Shown one piece after another: positions 1-10,343 of a stretch of 64,000 bases of DNA; positions within the stretch are counted from its first letter, which is position 1, and each line of letters opens with the position of its first letter. The position numbers and the translations under genes were made by a program. The stretch is from assembly GCA_022661535.1 (NCBI GenBank), contig JAKULF010000021.1, positions 310,001 through 374,000 of the forward strand. The letters run 5' to 3'. The stretch is from Eutypa lata. Lineage: Eukaryota; Ascomycota; Sordariomycetes; Xylariales; Diatrypaceae. The notes below the pieces were generated by a model. The model did no database searches. It saw only the letters and a program-made list of their open reading frames with translations, and was not told where the DNA came from.

Positions 1-34
1 GCCAGCCCACTTGAGCTTTTGATCTCGCGTGACT

Positions 35-460
35 CTATTTCTGCGTGGTGAAGTCGATCTCATTTGCGTTCGAGCCGCCCGCAGTCGCACCTCGCTCGCA
101 TGTGCAAGAGTCGGCAGGTCGAGCGCCACATGAACAGGCCGTGCCGCTCACTTTCGCGTTCTCCTTGTCCGCATTGTCGCACGTGCACTGGCCAGCCGGG
201 CGGGCTCGGCAGGAGCATCGGGCGCCAGACACGGCATTCTCGGCCGTCGCCTTCTCGCATGTGCAATGGAGGGCGGATTGCTGGCCGCAAGAGCACTTGG
301 CTTGCGTGGCTGGTGGAGTGACATTGTTAGCATCGCTGTGTTTTCTTTGCTAAGATAGGGTGGACTGCAAATAGGACGGGCTTAACTCACCACAGACACA
401 CTCGCTGCCGCTGTTCTTACCACAGCAGGTAGGGGTAGGCTTCTGAACTGAAGTTGCCAT
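35..460 (-). CDS. Metallothionein-like cysteine-rich protein
   Basis: Two exons (460-391, 309-35) joined across an intron at 310-390 (donor GTGAGT, acceptor CAG) give a 114-residue protein with 16 cysteines. After a CC pair and a CxC there are three repeats of the form CxC ... CTC, spaced by short polar linkers rich in Ala, Gly and Asn. There is no signal peptide or membrane segment, so it is probably cytosolic. Fungal proteins of this shape bind Cu(I), Zn or Cd through cysteine thiolates; metal binding here is inferred from the cysteine pattern only. The start ATG at 460 is the only one that supplies the first CC and CxC units in frame. Its neighbour to the right is a sulfite reductase subunit. 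An unassigned fungal Cys-rich family without metal function is the alternative. Confidence 0.72.
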
Positions 461-2197
461 CGTTATATGTAGTTGTTGGTTGTTGCTGTAAGGATCAAGA
501 GCCGTCAAGGGTGTAGATATTGTAAGTTAAGAGAGTTGATTGGGGATGGGAGTTGGTTTGGTTGACTGGTGGGTTGTGTCTTGTTCGTGAAATAGGGAAA
601 TATGTCTGAAATGATTCCTGAATGTTCTGGAGAGTGTTTGTAATTGGAATCTTCCTACGAGGGAACAAGAAGGTATTTGTATGCCTTTGTTTGATATCAA
701 AGTTCACCCGCCAATTGTAAAAGCATTGACATCATTGGCTGGCACAGGTGGTAATCATCTTTCTTCTGATTGGTCCCATAACGTACCCCTTGCCCCAAGG
801 CAAACTCTACCACCAATCAGAGGATTTCTGATTACCCAGCTCGGTAGGTTGTACATGAGGTCTTTGTACCTTTCCGCCCACATCGTGCAGATATACACAT
901 AGTGATGAGGTAGCCACTCCACTACTAGCTCTTTACCTAAAGTTGGTCATTAGTGGTCCTAGTATCTGAAGCTTACGAACTCTAGAACTTCAAGGCATCG
1001 AATGACGTTTGTTAGAAAATCATTATGGTATCGTTCCACTTGGTCCTAACGCTTGGTTGGAGCTTCTCATTAGAGTACTAGTATAGCTCTTCTAATGTTG
1101 ATATCATTCTTCTACAAGGCCCTCAACATGGGAGTTGAGTTGAGTGACCTGTAGTAGGTAAGGTCGAGGTAGAATTTTACTCTCTTTACACTATCTACCA
1201 CCTCCATGATACTTTCCATCGAAACGCGTTGTTGATTGAGATGACGATAATTCTCATAAACAAGGAATTCCAGTACACACTTGCTCGTGTTACGTTGACA
1301 GTTCTGTCTAAGCAGTTAATCCCACTATGATCAGATCAGCTGTTGAACCAATGGCTTCAAAAAGAATGATCAGGCCGACGATAATGGAATTAGTTGCCAA
1401 CACGTTGGACATGAACAATATTCCTAAGGTAGGAGTAGGGTATATACTCTAAGTGCCTTGTTTTCTCCCTATGCGGCCTACCCCCTTCCTCAGGTCTAGC
1501 AAAACCCTACTCGTTCATTCCTGGCCGTTCTACCTTGCCTACCTCTTCCAGCCGCATGTAACAGGAACTTTCCCATACGACAAGTTAAGACATCGGAGAA
1601 TAGCAAGAGGGCTTTCATTTTCCTTTCATTTTCCTTTCACTTCTGAGCTCTGTCCACACTACCCATCACGTCCATACTAGCGGATTATTCTCTACTACGC
1701 GCCAGCATTGCTCCTTATCATCATCGAATTGCGGAAAGGCCAGAGAGCGCTTGTCAAGTCTTCCCAAGACCGGCGTATGACTGCTTCGCTAGATTCTCCG
1801 CCAACGTTCCTAACGAGAGCGATGTCAACACGCAAGGGGTGGTGTCAGTCTTCAATATTATTAAGTTAACCATATGCTAGAAGGGAATAGATTAGGTTTC
1901 CATCTAATGTATGGTTAAGGGAAGGGACAGTCATGTTAAGAACCTGGCAAGCAAACTTGGCGATGATCTAAAACCCTTATTACACCTTTGATATAGCAGT
2001 AAGAGCTCCTCGTATGAGCTCGTAGCGGTTGTTTAGCGATCTATAGATAAATAGATAACACATCAAGTCAAGCAGATACACAACAGTAGTAACAGGACCG
2101 AACGAAATTGACAAATGACTATAAACATTCATCATAATCTATATGGCTTTACTACCAAAATTAGGCTACAAAAACAAAATAAATAAATAAAAGAACT
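461..2197. other. Intergenic, no gene seen
   Basis: This spacer holds the promoter of the Cys-rich gene and the 3' flank of the sulfite reductase gene. A pyrimidine-rich stretch with three TTTCATTTTCC-like units lies near 1612-1640. Open frames here are short and unlike any family I know. Confidence 0.6.
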
Positions 2198-5100
2198 CTA
2201 GTAAACCTCAAGAACGTATCGTCCATCCTCCTTAAGCCTATCAATCTCCTTCTTAGGATCGACCTTGCGGCCGCTCATCTTGGCCTCGGCGGCAATGGCC
2301 TCCATGAGGACATCGGTGACGTCGGGGACGGGCCAGGTGGGACCGCACAGGTAGAAGGAGCCCTCCTCGCGGATGTAGGCCCTGACGACGTCGGCCATGC
2401 TCTGGCGCATGCGGTCCTGGATGTAGATCTTCTGGGGCTGGTCGCGGGAGAAGGCGGCGCCGAGCAGCGTGATGACGCCGGCGTCGACGTACGCCTCCCA
2501 CTCCTCGCCGTAGAGGTACTCCTCGCGCTTGTGGCGGGACCCCAGGTACAGCAGGATGGAGCCGATCTCCTTGCCCTGCGCCTTCTGCATCGCGCGGTAC
2601 TGGACGAACGCGCGGAACGGCGCCAGACCCGTTCCCAGACCCGCCATGATGAGCGGGGCATCGTCGCGGGTCGGTAGCTTCATGACGGAGGGCTTCACCG
2701 AGGCCGTAACGGCAGCTCCTAGGGGCAAGCCGCTGAGGTACCGGGTGGCCTGACCGTAGCGCTGTCGGCCCTTGGTGTCCACCCAGTCCACCACGACGAT
2801 CATGAGCGCGACAGCGTTCGGAGTAACGGCCTGCGCGGAGGCAATAGAGTACTCGCGGCGCTTGAGAGGACCGACAAGGCGCGCAAGCTCCGGGAAGCCC
2901 GGTCGCGCGGTCTTGAACTCTTCCAAGACATCGGCGTACGTGATGGTGTCGATCTCGGCACGGCGCTTGAACTCTTCGGCGCCCTCCGGGGTGCTGAGAC
3001 CCGCGAGCCTCTTCTTCTCGAGCTCGTCGGTCGCCAGCTCCGCCAGGGACTCGTAGAATCGCTTGGGCGGCTTTCCGAAGATGTCGATGTTCTGCACCAG
3101 GGACTGGTAGATGGTGCGGCTCTCGAGCACGGCGGGATCCTCCCGCGACGGGACCTGGACGAGGGCGTCCTCGGCTAGTCCGTATGCGTCGATGAACTGG
3201 CGCACCAGCTCGGGGTCATTGTCGGCATGGATGCCCAGAGCCTCTCCGATGTTGTAAGTGAGACCGGAATCGCCGAGGTCGAACTCGATGTGGAAGATGT
3301 TTCGGTCGTACGTAGACGGCGTTAACCTGCGATTCTCCTTGACGTGGATAGTAAAGGTGTTGACGGTTAGGTCGGGTCGCAGAGTCAAGTCGGTACCGTA
3401 GGCCTCTTTGAAGACGAGACCCTTGGCAGCGGACTCCCAACTGGTCAGGTCGAGATCGCCCCCCGGTTCCTCCTTCGCGAACGGCACAAAACTGTTCGTC
3501 TTCAAAGTCTGAGGTAGTTCTTGATCGACCTCATCCGCGGTCTCAGCCCACGACTCAGGCACTTCGAACTGATTGAAGCACTTGTCTAGAGCATCAATGC
3601 ATTCTTCCAGAGTAGGTTGGTTGCCTTCTAGGAGAGCCAATCTCTCGAGTAGTTCGCGCTTCATGTCTGGCTTGGCCACCCTCAGGAACGCAAGCTCGAC
3701 AAGGAACCTAGAAGCATTGGCATCGGCTTCGAAAGCAGGAGATTGGGCCGAGTCCAAGATGTAGAGCGCGATGTTCCTCGATCGTACATCCTTGCGAATA
3801 GCAGCGGGGACACGTTTCTCAACATCCTCATCCTTGAAGTTCGGGAGTCTCAGCACTAAATTTCCACCATCCTTAACGCTCTTCGAAGCAGCAACTTCCT
3901 TCAAGAGCTTTTCATCGTTCACTGCGATGACATCGGCTTGCTCAACCGGGTAAGGGGCATCAATTGTCGTCTTGGACGTTCTTAAATCAGTTCGGAGAAT
4001 GCCACCCTGGACGAGGTTGTCATGAGCTTCGCTCAGGTAAACATTGCTGGACGTGTCTCGAGAGAGCAAGCTACCAACAGTCATTGGTGAGGATAGAGTC
4101 GCCGAATCATCAACATCCCAGAAGATATATTGCTGCGTGGTCTCAAGCTGGGGAAGCTGAACGTGAGGCTCAGTAGGTGACTTGAAGAAAGTCTTGAAGA
4201 TGACCGACGCGACACTGGTAGGGGTGAAAGAGTGGGTGGCGGGGTATTTCACGTCGATCACTGCCCGGGTTGAAGTCGCCGCGCTCGAGAGCGACACTGC
4301 AGTTAAGACGTCCGAATAGAGCACGGACTGGACGGCAACATCAGATACAGCTGCGTCATTGGCGACTTGACCCAGAACAGCGATAGTCTGCACAGAATCC
4401 GGAAGGAGCTTGAGGAACTCCTCCTCAACGAAAGGTCGGTATACTCGGACGCTCACAACGCCAACCTTAGCTCCATCAGCAGCTAGTTTAGACACGACTT
4501 GCTTAGCTAGCTGGGATTCCACGCTGCCGAAGACTACCAAGACATTCTCGGCAGCGCTATGGCCAGCGTACTCGAACAGCTCGTACTCGGTACCTAATTC
4601 GCCGTTGAAAGCTTGGAGTAGCTCGACTACCTTCCCTGCATCGTCGAGTCGCTTGTTGAAGGACTCAGCAGCCTTAGATACCTTATCGAACACATCCGAG
4701 ACACCAGTTTCGCTCAGAACGTCGATGACTCTCAGGGTCTCACGGGACGTGCGAACGCCATCGTAGATATGGAGGGTGGGTAGAACTTTAGCCATCAATG
4801 TAGCAAAAAGGGACATATGCTGTGCCTCATAGGGAGAGGAACTTGCGACGAGTCCCAAGCCGAGCTCCTCGGACAACTGCAAGGTTGTGCCGTACTCGGA
4901 GACGAGTCCGGCATCGGCGTCATAGTCGGCGGCAGCAACATGGGCGACGAACGGACTCGCGACACCATAGAGTAAAGACAGCTGGTCTAGAGCGGCACGT
5001 AGATAACGCAGACTAGGTGATGCAGCTAGCAGGGTTTGGGGGATGTGGCGCTTGCTTAAGTCAAAATCCTTGGAGAAGATGTAACCAAGAGCAAAAGCAC

Positions 5101-5494
5101 CAGCGCCGGTGCGAGTCTGCATAGGTAAGACGCTCGTGGGGTAGCCGAAGATGTTGTTCTCCTTCTCCTCTGACCACTGCTTCACGGCCACATCTAACTC
5201 GAAAGTCTCGGGCGAGTACGAGAAGATCTTGTCAGACAGCTTGTAGGCAATCTGTTGAACAAGAAGTTGTCCGGTCACATAGGTAGGACCGGATATGGAC
5301 GAAAGAGCGACGGGTTGACCAAAAGGCAAGGTCGATGTCCTCTTGGTGAACTCAGTACGAGCCGTCATGGTTTCAGATAGGGTGATCTGATTCGCAAGAG
5401 CGCTCTTGTCACTTTCTATCTGGCCGGCCTGCATCATGAAGGTACCGTTCGACCGCCGTGGACTTTTAAGACCCGGAAAGTCCTGGATAAGCAC
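2198..5494 (-). CDS. MET10: Sulfite reductase [NADPH] flavoprotein (alpha) subunit
   Basis: A single exon of 1098 residues. It passes electrons from NADPH through FAD to the hemoprotein subunit, which reduces sulfite to sulfide for cysteine and methionine synthesis in the cytosol. Residues about 60-480 form the pyruvate:ferredoxin-oxidoreductase-like region of fungal Met10. The reductase half carries RREYSIAS (879-886) for FAD, GLGTGLAPFRAF (952-963), GSRHKREEYLYG (985-996) and FYLCGPTW (1047-1054) for NADPH, and ends in an aromatic Tyr as this family does. I see no FMN flavodoxin domain; in yeast the FMN site lies in the Met5 partner instead. The ATG at 5494 is the first in frame; Met20 or Met21 could also serve. 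Expression is expected to be sulfur-regulated, but I could not point to a binding site. Confidence 0.95.
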   Translation of the reverse strand: MLIQDFPGLKSPRRSNGTFMMQAGQIESDKSALANQITLSETMTARTEFTKRTSTLPFGQPVALSSISGPTYVTGQLLVQQIAYKLSDKIFSYSPETFELDVAVKQWSEEKENNIFGYPTSVLPMQTRTGAGAFALGYIFSKDFDLSKRHIPQTLLAASPSLRYLRAALDQLSLLYGVASPFVAHVAAADYDADAGLVSEYGTTLQLSEELGLGLVASSSPYEAQHMSLFATLMAKVLPTLHIYDGVRTSRETLRVIDVLSETGVSDVFDKVSKAAESFNKRLDDAGKVVELLQAFNGELGTEYELFEYAGHSAAENVLVVFGSVESQLAKQVVSKLAADGAKVGVVSVRVYRPFVEEEFLKLLPDSVQTIAVLGQVANDAAVSDVAVQSVLYSDVLTAVSLSSAATSTRAVIDVKYPATHSFTPTSVASVIFKTFFKSPTEPHVQLPQLETTQQYIFWDVDDSATLSSPMTVGSLLSRDTSSNVYLSEAHDNLVQGGILRTDLRTSKTTIDAPYPVEQADVIAVNDEKLLKEVAASKSVKDGGNLVLRLPNFKDEDVEKRVPAAIRKDVRSRNIALYILDSAQSPAFEADANASRFLVELAFLRVAKPDMKRELLERLALLEGNQPTLEECIDALDKCFNQFEVPESWAETADEVDQELPQTLKTNSFVPFAKEEPGGDLDLTSWESAAKGLVFKEAYGTDLTLRPDLTVNTFTIHVKENRRLTPSTYDRNIFHIEFDLGDSGLTYNIGEALGIHADNDPELVRQFIDAYGLAEDALVQVPSREDPAVLESRTIYQSLVQNIDIFGKPPKRFYESLAELATDELEKKRLAGLSTPEGAEEFKRRAEIDTITYADVLEEFKTARPGFPELARLVGPLKRREYSIASAQAVTPNAVALMIVVVDWVDTKGRQRYGQATRYLSGLPLGAAVTASVKPSVMKLPTRDDAPLIMAGLGTGLAPFRAFVQYRAMQKAQGKEIGSILLYLGSRHKREEYLYGEEWEAYVDAGVITLLGAAFSRDQPQKIYIQDRMRQSMADVVRAYIREEGSFYLCGPTWPVPDVTDVLMEAIAAEAKMSGRKVDPKKEIDRLKEDGRYVLEVY

Positions 5495-6261
5495 AATGGA
5501 AGATTAGAACCAGGTACCAGGCACCAGGACGTATCTCCTGGAAAGACTATGATGACTGCTGGACTGGATGGACTAGACTAGACCTGCACAAGTAAAGACG
5601 CAGAGATAGAGAAGAGGTATATGTTTATAGAAGAGAATAGTAGTATAATAGAAAAGTCACAAGTCACATTTATCTTCAAAAGGAAAACGAAGACTAGAAT
5701 AATAGTTACCTACTACTTTATGGCCGAAAGCGCTCCATAGTGGACTAAGTGGTGGTGGTACGGGTATTCCACCCATTGCCATTGCATGTATGTAGGTGGG
5801 ATGTAAAGTTTGCCGAAACCGTGGACGGTTCTCGGCCGGCTATTGTTAGCACATCTGCGGATGTTTTGAACGAAAAATTGTTCTGGGGAAGCGGATATAA
5901 TTTTTTTTCTAGTTTTTTTTCGCCTTCGGATACAAGTAGTATTCTGAGTCTGGGCCGTTTTGGTGGTGGAAAGGACTCTGTTGAGTAAGTCACGCAAGTC
6001 TGGTTGGAAATTGCGCCGTTCCAGTAAACTATCACGCAATCGTAGCTAAACTCTAAGGGGTTTAGTGGTTGTTTATAGCGCTGGGTTGTGTGACAAGTCT
6101 GAGGTGCCAAGAAAGATGGATCTAATCAATCGAAGAAACAACTGACAGCTTAGATAATCTTGCGATGATGGCAGAAATAGCACTGGAATCGTTATATTAA
6201 ATGCATATGATTGGTTCCATCATGAGCGGCACATTCCTCAATTCCGAACTATCTCCATGTT
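5495..6261. other. Intergenic, probable MET10 promoter
   Basis: This spacer lies upstream of the sulfite reductase gene and downstream of the nitrilase gene. It has T-rich runs at about 5901-5922. Two overlapping minus-strand open frames (5713-6110) show no recognisable domain and I treat them as chance. Confidence 0.55.
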
Positions 6262-7323
6262 TCACAGCTTACTTCCATCCCTGATCTGTGTATAAGCATA
6301 ATGCCACCCCTCGGCTTTCATATCCTCCCTAACCTTATAGTTATCCTCTGCGATCTTCAACACGTTCATATCTAAATCAACGATGGAAACACCCTCCGCA
6401 CGCCCTATTTTCCCAGTTGACCCGATATGCGGCATGCCGATTTGACTAAGACCTGCAAAATTCGTCTTCTCTCCTTTCTCCGGCGGGCCACCCACATTGA
6501 CGAAGACCACGGCGCAAGTGTTCTCAAACGCCCGGGCGATAACAGTGCTGTTCAAGAAGACAGCCTCTCCGTCCGGGTTTAACTCGTACCCCTCGTCTGA
6601 CAAGTCCTTCATCGTCCAGAACGCAGGTAAGCAGATGATCTCCGCGCCATCTGCGATCAACTCTCTGAATGCTTCGGGGAAAGCAAGGTCCCAGCAAGTC
6701 AGGAGTCCTACGCGGCCCAGAGGCGTATCGAATGCTCGATGCGGTTCTTGGGCTGATGAGACTAAGTGCCGTCGCTCCGGATGCCAGAGGTTCTTCTTCT
6801 GATACCGTCCGCAAATTTCGCCATTAGACGAGATGAAGTAGGCGATATTAAGAAGAGAATCACCTTGCGTCTCAATAACAGTCCCAGGTACAATGCAAAT
6901 GTTGAGTTCCTTCGCTAGCTCCTGGTATCTGCTGAGGTAGGTAGATGACTCTGCGCACGATGATCGAAAGGCTGGGTCATCTGGAACCCATGATGTGAGG
7001 TGATACTCGGGCAAGACTGCTAAGTGGCATCCTTTCTCGGCTGCATCCTTGATGAATGATACGGCTTTGGCGAAGTTCTCCCCCGGAGAAATAGGCTATG
7101 TCAAATGTAAGTGAGAGTAAGGTACAGATCAACCCATGTGTGCAAAACGGTAAATAGCCCACCAGATTGATATTTTACCAGCTAGTAGTGATTACAATTG
7201 CATGCATTCACATATATCTCGGTTCAACGCCTTTAGATGTCTAACAGTGGTAAGGGAAAAGCAGAGCATGCAACAGACCTTTGGGTATAGCTGTATGAGC
7301 GCAACCTTGTGGAGAGGTGCCAT
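6262..7323 (-). CDS. Carbon-nitrogen hydrolase (nitrilase superfamily)
   Basis: Two exons: 7323-7279 (15 codons) and 7095-6262, separated by a 183-bp intron; the join is in phase 0 and gives 292 residues. The fold is that of the nitrilase/amidase family, which hydrolyses nitriles or carboxamides through a Glu-Lys-Cys triad. All three are visible: Glu45 in LPEYH, Lys115 in YQKKNLW and Cys149 in LLTCWDLAFPE. The N-terminus MAPLHKVALIQLYPK is a typical first beta strand of the fold. The substrate cannot be told from sequence; omega-amidase-like or aliphatic amidase-like members have this length. No signal peptide is seen, so it is probably cytosolic. Confidence 0.88.
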
Positions 7324-8120
7324 ATCTACAAAGTGACCAATGCACTTCGAGGGTGAATTGAGCTTTTCAGGCAGCTTTTCCGAACATGAAATCTGGTTAA
7401 GATCTTGGAACAGAGTAGGTGCTTTTGAAGCTTAAAGGGATTTAGAGATGTAAATAAGAGCCAAGAACCAAGAACGAACTTAACCCCACCACAAAAAGTT
7501 AAGCTTAAATCGCTTACCTAAGGATTACATGGGTACTGTTGAAGTATCTTGGAGATGACCTGCAGAGATCTTATGACGAATACCAACAGATAACCATACT
7601 TAGCATAGTTATCTTTTAGAGCTCTAAGACATTTATGTTTCCAAAAATCTTCAAAGTCTCTATAGGGGATTGATAGAATGCATATAGTCTGTTTCCGTAT
7701 GTATTTATAGGAATGTTATACATGTTTAGCAGCTATTATACCAGGAAATAGTGCTATAAAAGGGGCCGCTGCTTAATATATAGGGTTATTATTACCCAGA
7801 ACTTAATGGGCGAGTAGAAGGGGAGGCTGCCCTTGTTAGTTGATACATGCATGTTCATTCGAGGCTGCCAAATCCACACAAGTTCGTAGTTCGTGTCATA
7901 GAGATAATCTGGGCAGTCTCGACATACTCTCCATATGTTCATTATAGCGGATGTATGTATATGAACACCTCACTCGAAATTACAGTGATACTGACGAGCT
8001 TGGACGGGTCTTTCAGTTAACAAGTAACTCCAGACCTTAATAAATATTTATATTTCGTTCCTTGCCTCCAACATACTATATTAAGTATCATTGATCAATT
8101 CAAAGTAGAGCAAATTCCCT
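7324..8120. other. Intergenic, AT-rich, nothing seen
   Basis: This spacer lies between the nitrilase start and the surface-protein start, so it contains both promoters. It is AT-rich and has no open frame with family resemblance. Confidence 0.5.
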
Positions 8121-8859
8121 ATGCAGGCACTTACGACGGTCTATACCCCTCCAGCATCATGTTCCAGCAGATACGCCGTATTCCTCGCTGGTCCTTCATC
8201 TTCAAGTACCATACCACCAAGCAGTGGATGGATCGACCCCTTATTCACTGGTTGCATACCCACCGAGTACCAAGATCCATATCCAACATTTAGTCCGGGA
8301 GTATGTCCCAAGCAAATGGGGATCGTAGCACATACGTCGAACGAGTATAACCAAAGAACGATCTGGACCGGCAGATGCTGCGAGAGGTATGATTTCACCT
8401 TTGCTCTCTGTAATAGGCTTATAGGCGATATGAAAATTAACTGAACATGGCAGCGGTTTCACAACACATCTTCTTGATCCAGAATGGCTTTGCACCTCGA
8501 CCGTCATGACGCCTATGGGTTTCCTCCTTGACCCGAACATCACGTCAGCAGACATCTACACGACGCTATCCCATTTGTGGATTGAGCACGATCAAATCAC
8601 GGTACAGTGGGAGGAAACTGACCTCTACATCCTCCCAAAGGAAGTTTCTACGTCTTATGCGTCTATCATGAGACTGGTTTCTACTGTCACTTCGTTGGCG
8701 AAGTCCGAACTACCTGGTTCTCCGAAAACGATTGGACGAAGCATAGTGTTTACCCCAACATCTACGAGTGCCTCGCCAGCAGTGCCTGCCGTAGGATCTA
8801 CCTCGTCGACAAGCTCTATTATGGCAAATAAACCAACGTCCGAAATCATGTCATTCTAA
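8121..8859 (+). CDS. Fungal Cys-rich surface-type protein, truncated before its membrane anchor
   Basis: Exons 8121-8386 and 8454-8859 join in phase 2 to give 223 residues. The pattern LTTVYTPPASC ... SPGVCP ... RCCESGF ... W-x-C is that of a common ascomycete family of cell-surface glycoproteins. These usually start like this, without a classical signal peptide, and continue into a Ser/Thr stalk, one membrane helix and a cytoplasmic tail. A later stretch with IEHDQITVQW matches the same family as I know it. Here the reading frame stops right after the Ser/Thr stalk, and I find no membrane helix in any frame just downstream. It could therefore be a shortened paralogue or a decaying gene. No enzymatic function is implied. 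Confidence 0.6.
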
Positions 8860-10343
8860 TCAAAGACAAGCTCCAAACCTGTGTTATCGGGCATTAGTTT
8901 AATATATGTTGTTTCTGCCACTTGCTCTAGGGGGGTTGTGGCATCCTTCATGGGCTTAGACAACATCAAGGACTGACGATCTGTCTGTGATGGAAATGAT
9001 GGAATTGTTTAGTAAAAGGGGTGAAAGGAGTTACGTCTAATATTCCTACTAAAGTCTAAAAGTTAAAATTACAATGCCAGTACACTTTGCGTCGGGTTAT
9101 CATGATTCTAGTACGCTCTTCAAGATTGGCAAGTGATCAAATATCATTATATCTCACCTCACGTGATGATCCCTTGAAGACATATTTTCTATGTGGTTCC
9201 CTATAAGTTGAAGGCTAAAATTACAATGCAACGTTACCGGATTTCTACCTAGCCATCAAATAAGAGAAACTTCTCTTGCCTTCGCTAGGGCTAAAAATGC
9301 AGTGCAAACCGGTCTCGCCCCCATGCTCCTTATCGTATTCCTCTCATATATATATACCTAACCATCCAATAAGGTAGGCTTCTCTTACCTTCGCTGGGGT
9401 TAAAAATGCAGTGCAAAGCACCCAAATATTGCATTTTCTTCAGTGGCAATCAATAAGATAAGCGTTCTCATCGTTCCTCTTAGCAATCACTTCCCTCCCC
9501 TTCGCTAGGGCTAAAAATGCAGTGAAGGCCAAGCTCGGCAGTGTAAACAGCAAGGCAGACGCCGAGACGACAAGAAAGAATGGTGAGGCAGATGTAAGAT
9601 CTTATCTAAGCCGGCCCAAACCTGGTATTAGTAGACATCTTCAAATAAACCCCCTGCAAGGAGCGCAGCATAGCTACGGGTCTGTGATAGGCATTGAGAT
9701 CGCAGCTTAGATGATCTTTGGAGTTCGTAAAAAGCCTAGAGCTAAATGTAGATTCCCGAAGGACCTTACTACTGGTATCTTTCCACAATACTGCATCTAG
9801 ACTCACCATACCAAAGTAGTAAGAACTGCATCGACATCTATTGTGCTCAGCTACTAGTTAACGTTAGGAGAAGATCAATTAGCAGTGAAGCAAATACTAA
9901 GATGCGATCTTTAAGTTCACAAATGTGCACCCTGACCAATAGGAGATGAAGGACACGTTGATTTGCATCAAGATTCACCTCACTCTCATTAAATGCACAT
10001 ATCCATTATCATTATTATAGATAGAAATCAAATCACATAAAGTAAACCTGCATGGCTTGAAAAAGCAGCATAGATAGATGTATGTGTCAACATAACTGTA
10101 AGTAACCCCTTTAATAATAGCTCCGAGGATGCATGCGCCTTGCTTAAATACCGGATGAACGCCCAAGCAATCCTATCCTACCACCAAAGCTATCTATCCA
10201 TCCATCTCTGACCTATGTATGTAGGTAGTTAGAAAAAAGTATATATGCAAATGCCTCAAGCCCCTGCGGATGATTGATCTCGCAACGTCTTATGCTAGGT
10301 AGTTATGTAAAGTAAGAAGTAAGTACCTAAGGTAGGTAGGTAA
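8860..10343. other. Intergenic with repeat array
   Basis: It contains the roughly 110-bp repeat array listed separately and otherwise AT-rich sequence that includes the 3' flank of the copper ATPase. The open frame at 9522-9710 starts inside the last repeat and is unlikely to be a gene. Confidence 0.55.
9247..9530 (+). repeat. Three degenerate direct repeats of about 110 bp
   Basis: The core CTTCGCTAGGGCTAAAAATG (or a close variant) recurs at about 9280, 9389 and 9500, so the period is 109-111 bp. It is preceded each time by a version of ATCAAATAAGAGAAACTTCTC. Two weaker relatives, TAAAATTACAATGC, lie upstream at 9064-9077 and 9216-9229. The spacers between cores differ, so this is an old tandem array or a set of nested insertions. 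Confidence 0.7.

Noticed and set aside
5713..6110. Two overlapping open frames upstream of MET10
   Set aside because: Low-information composition, no domain, and position in the likely promoter of MET10.
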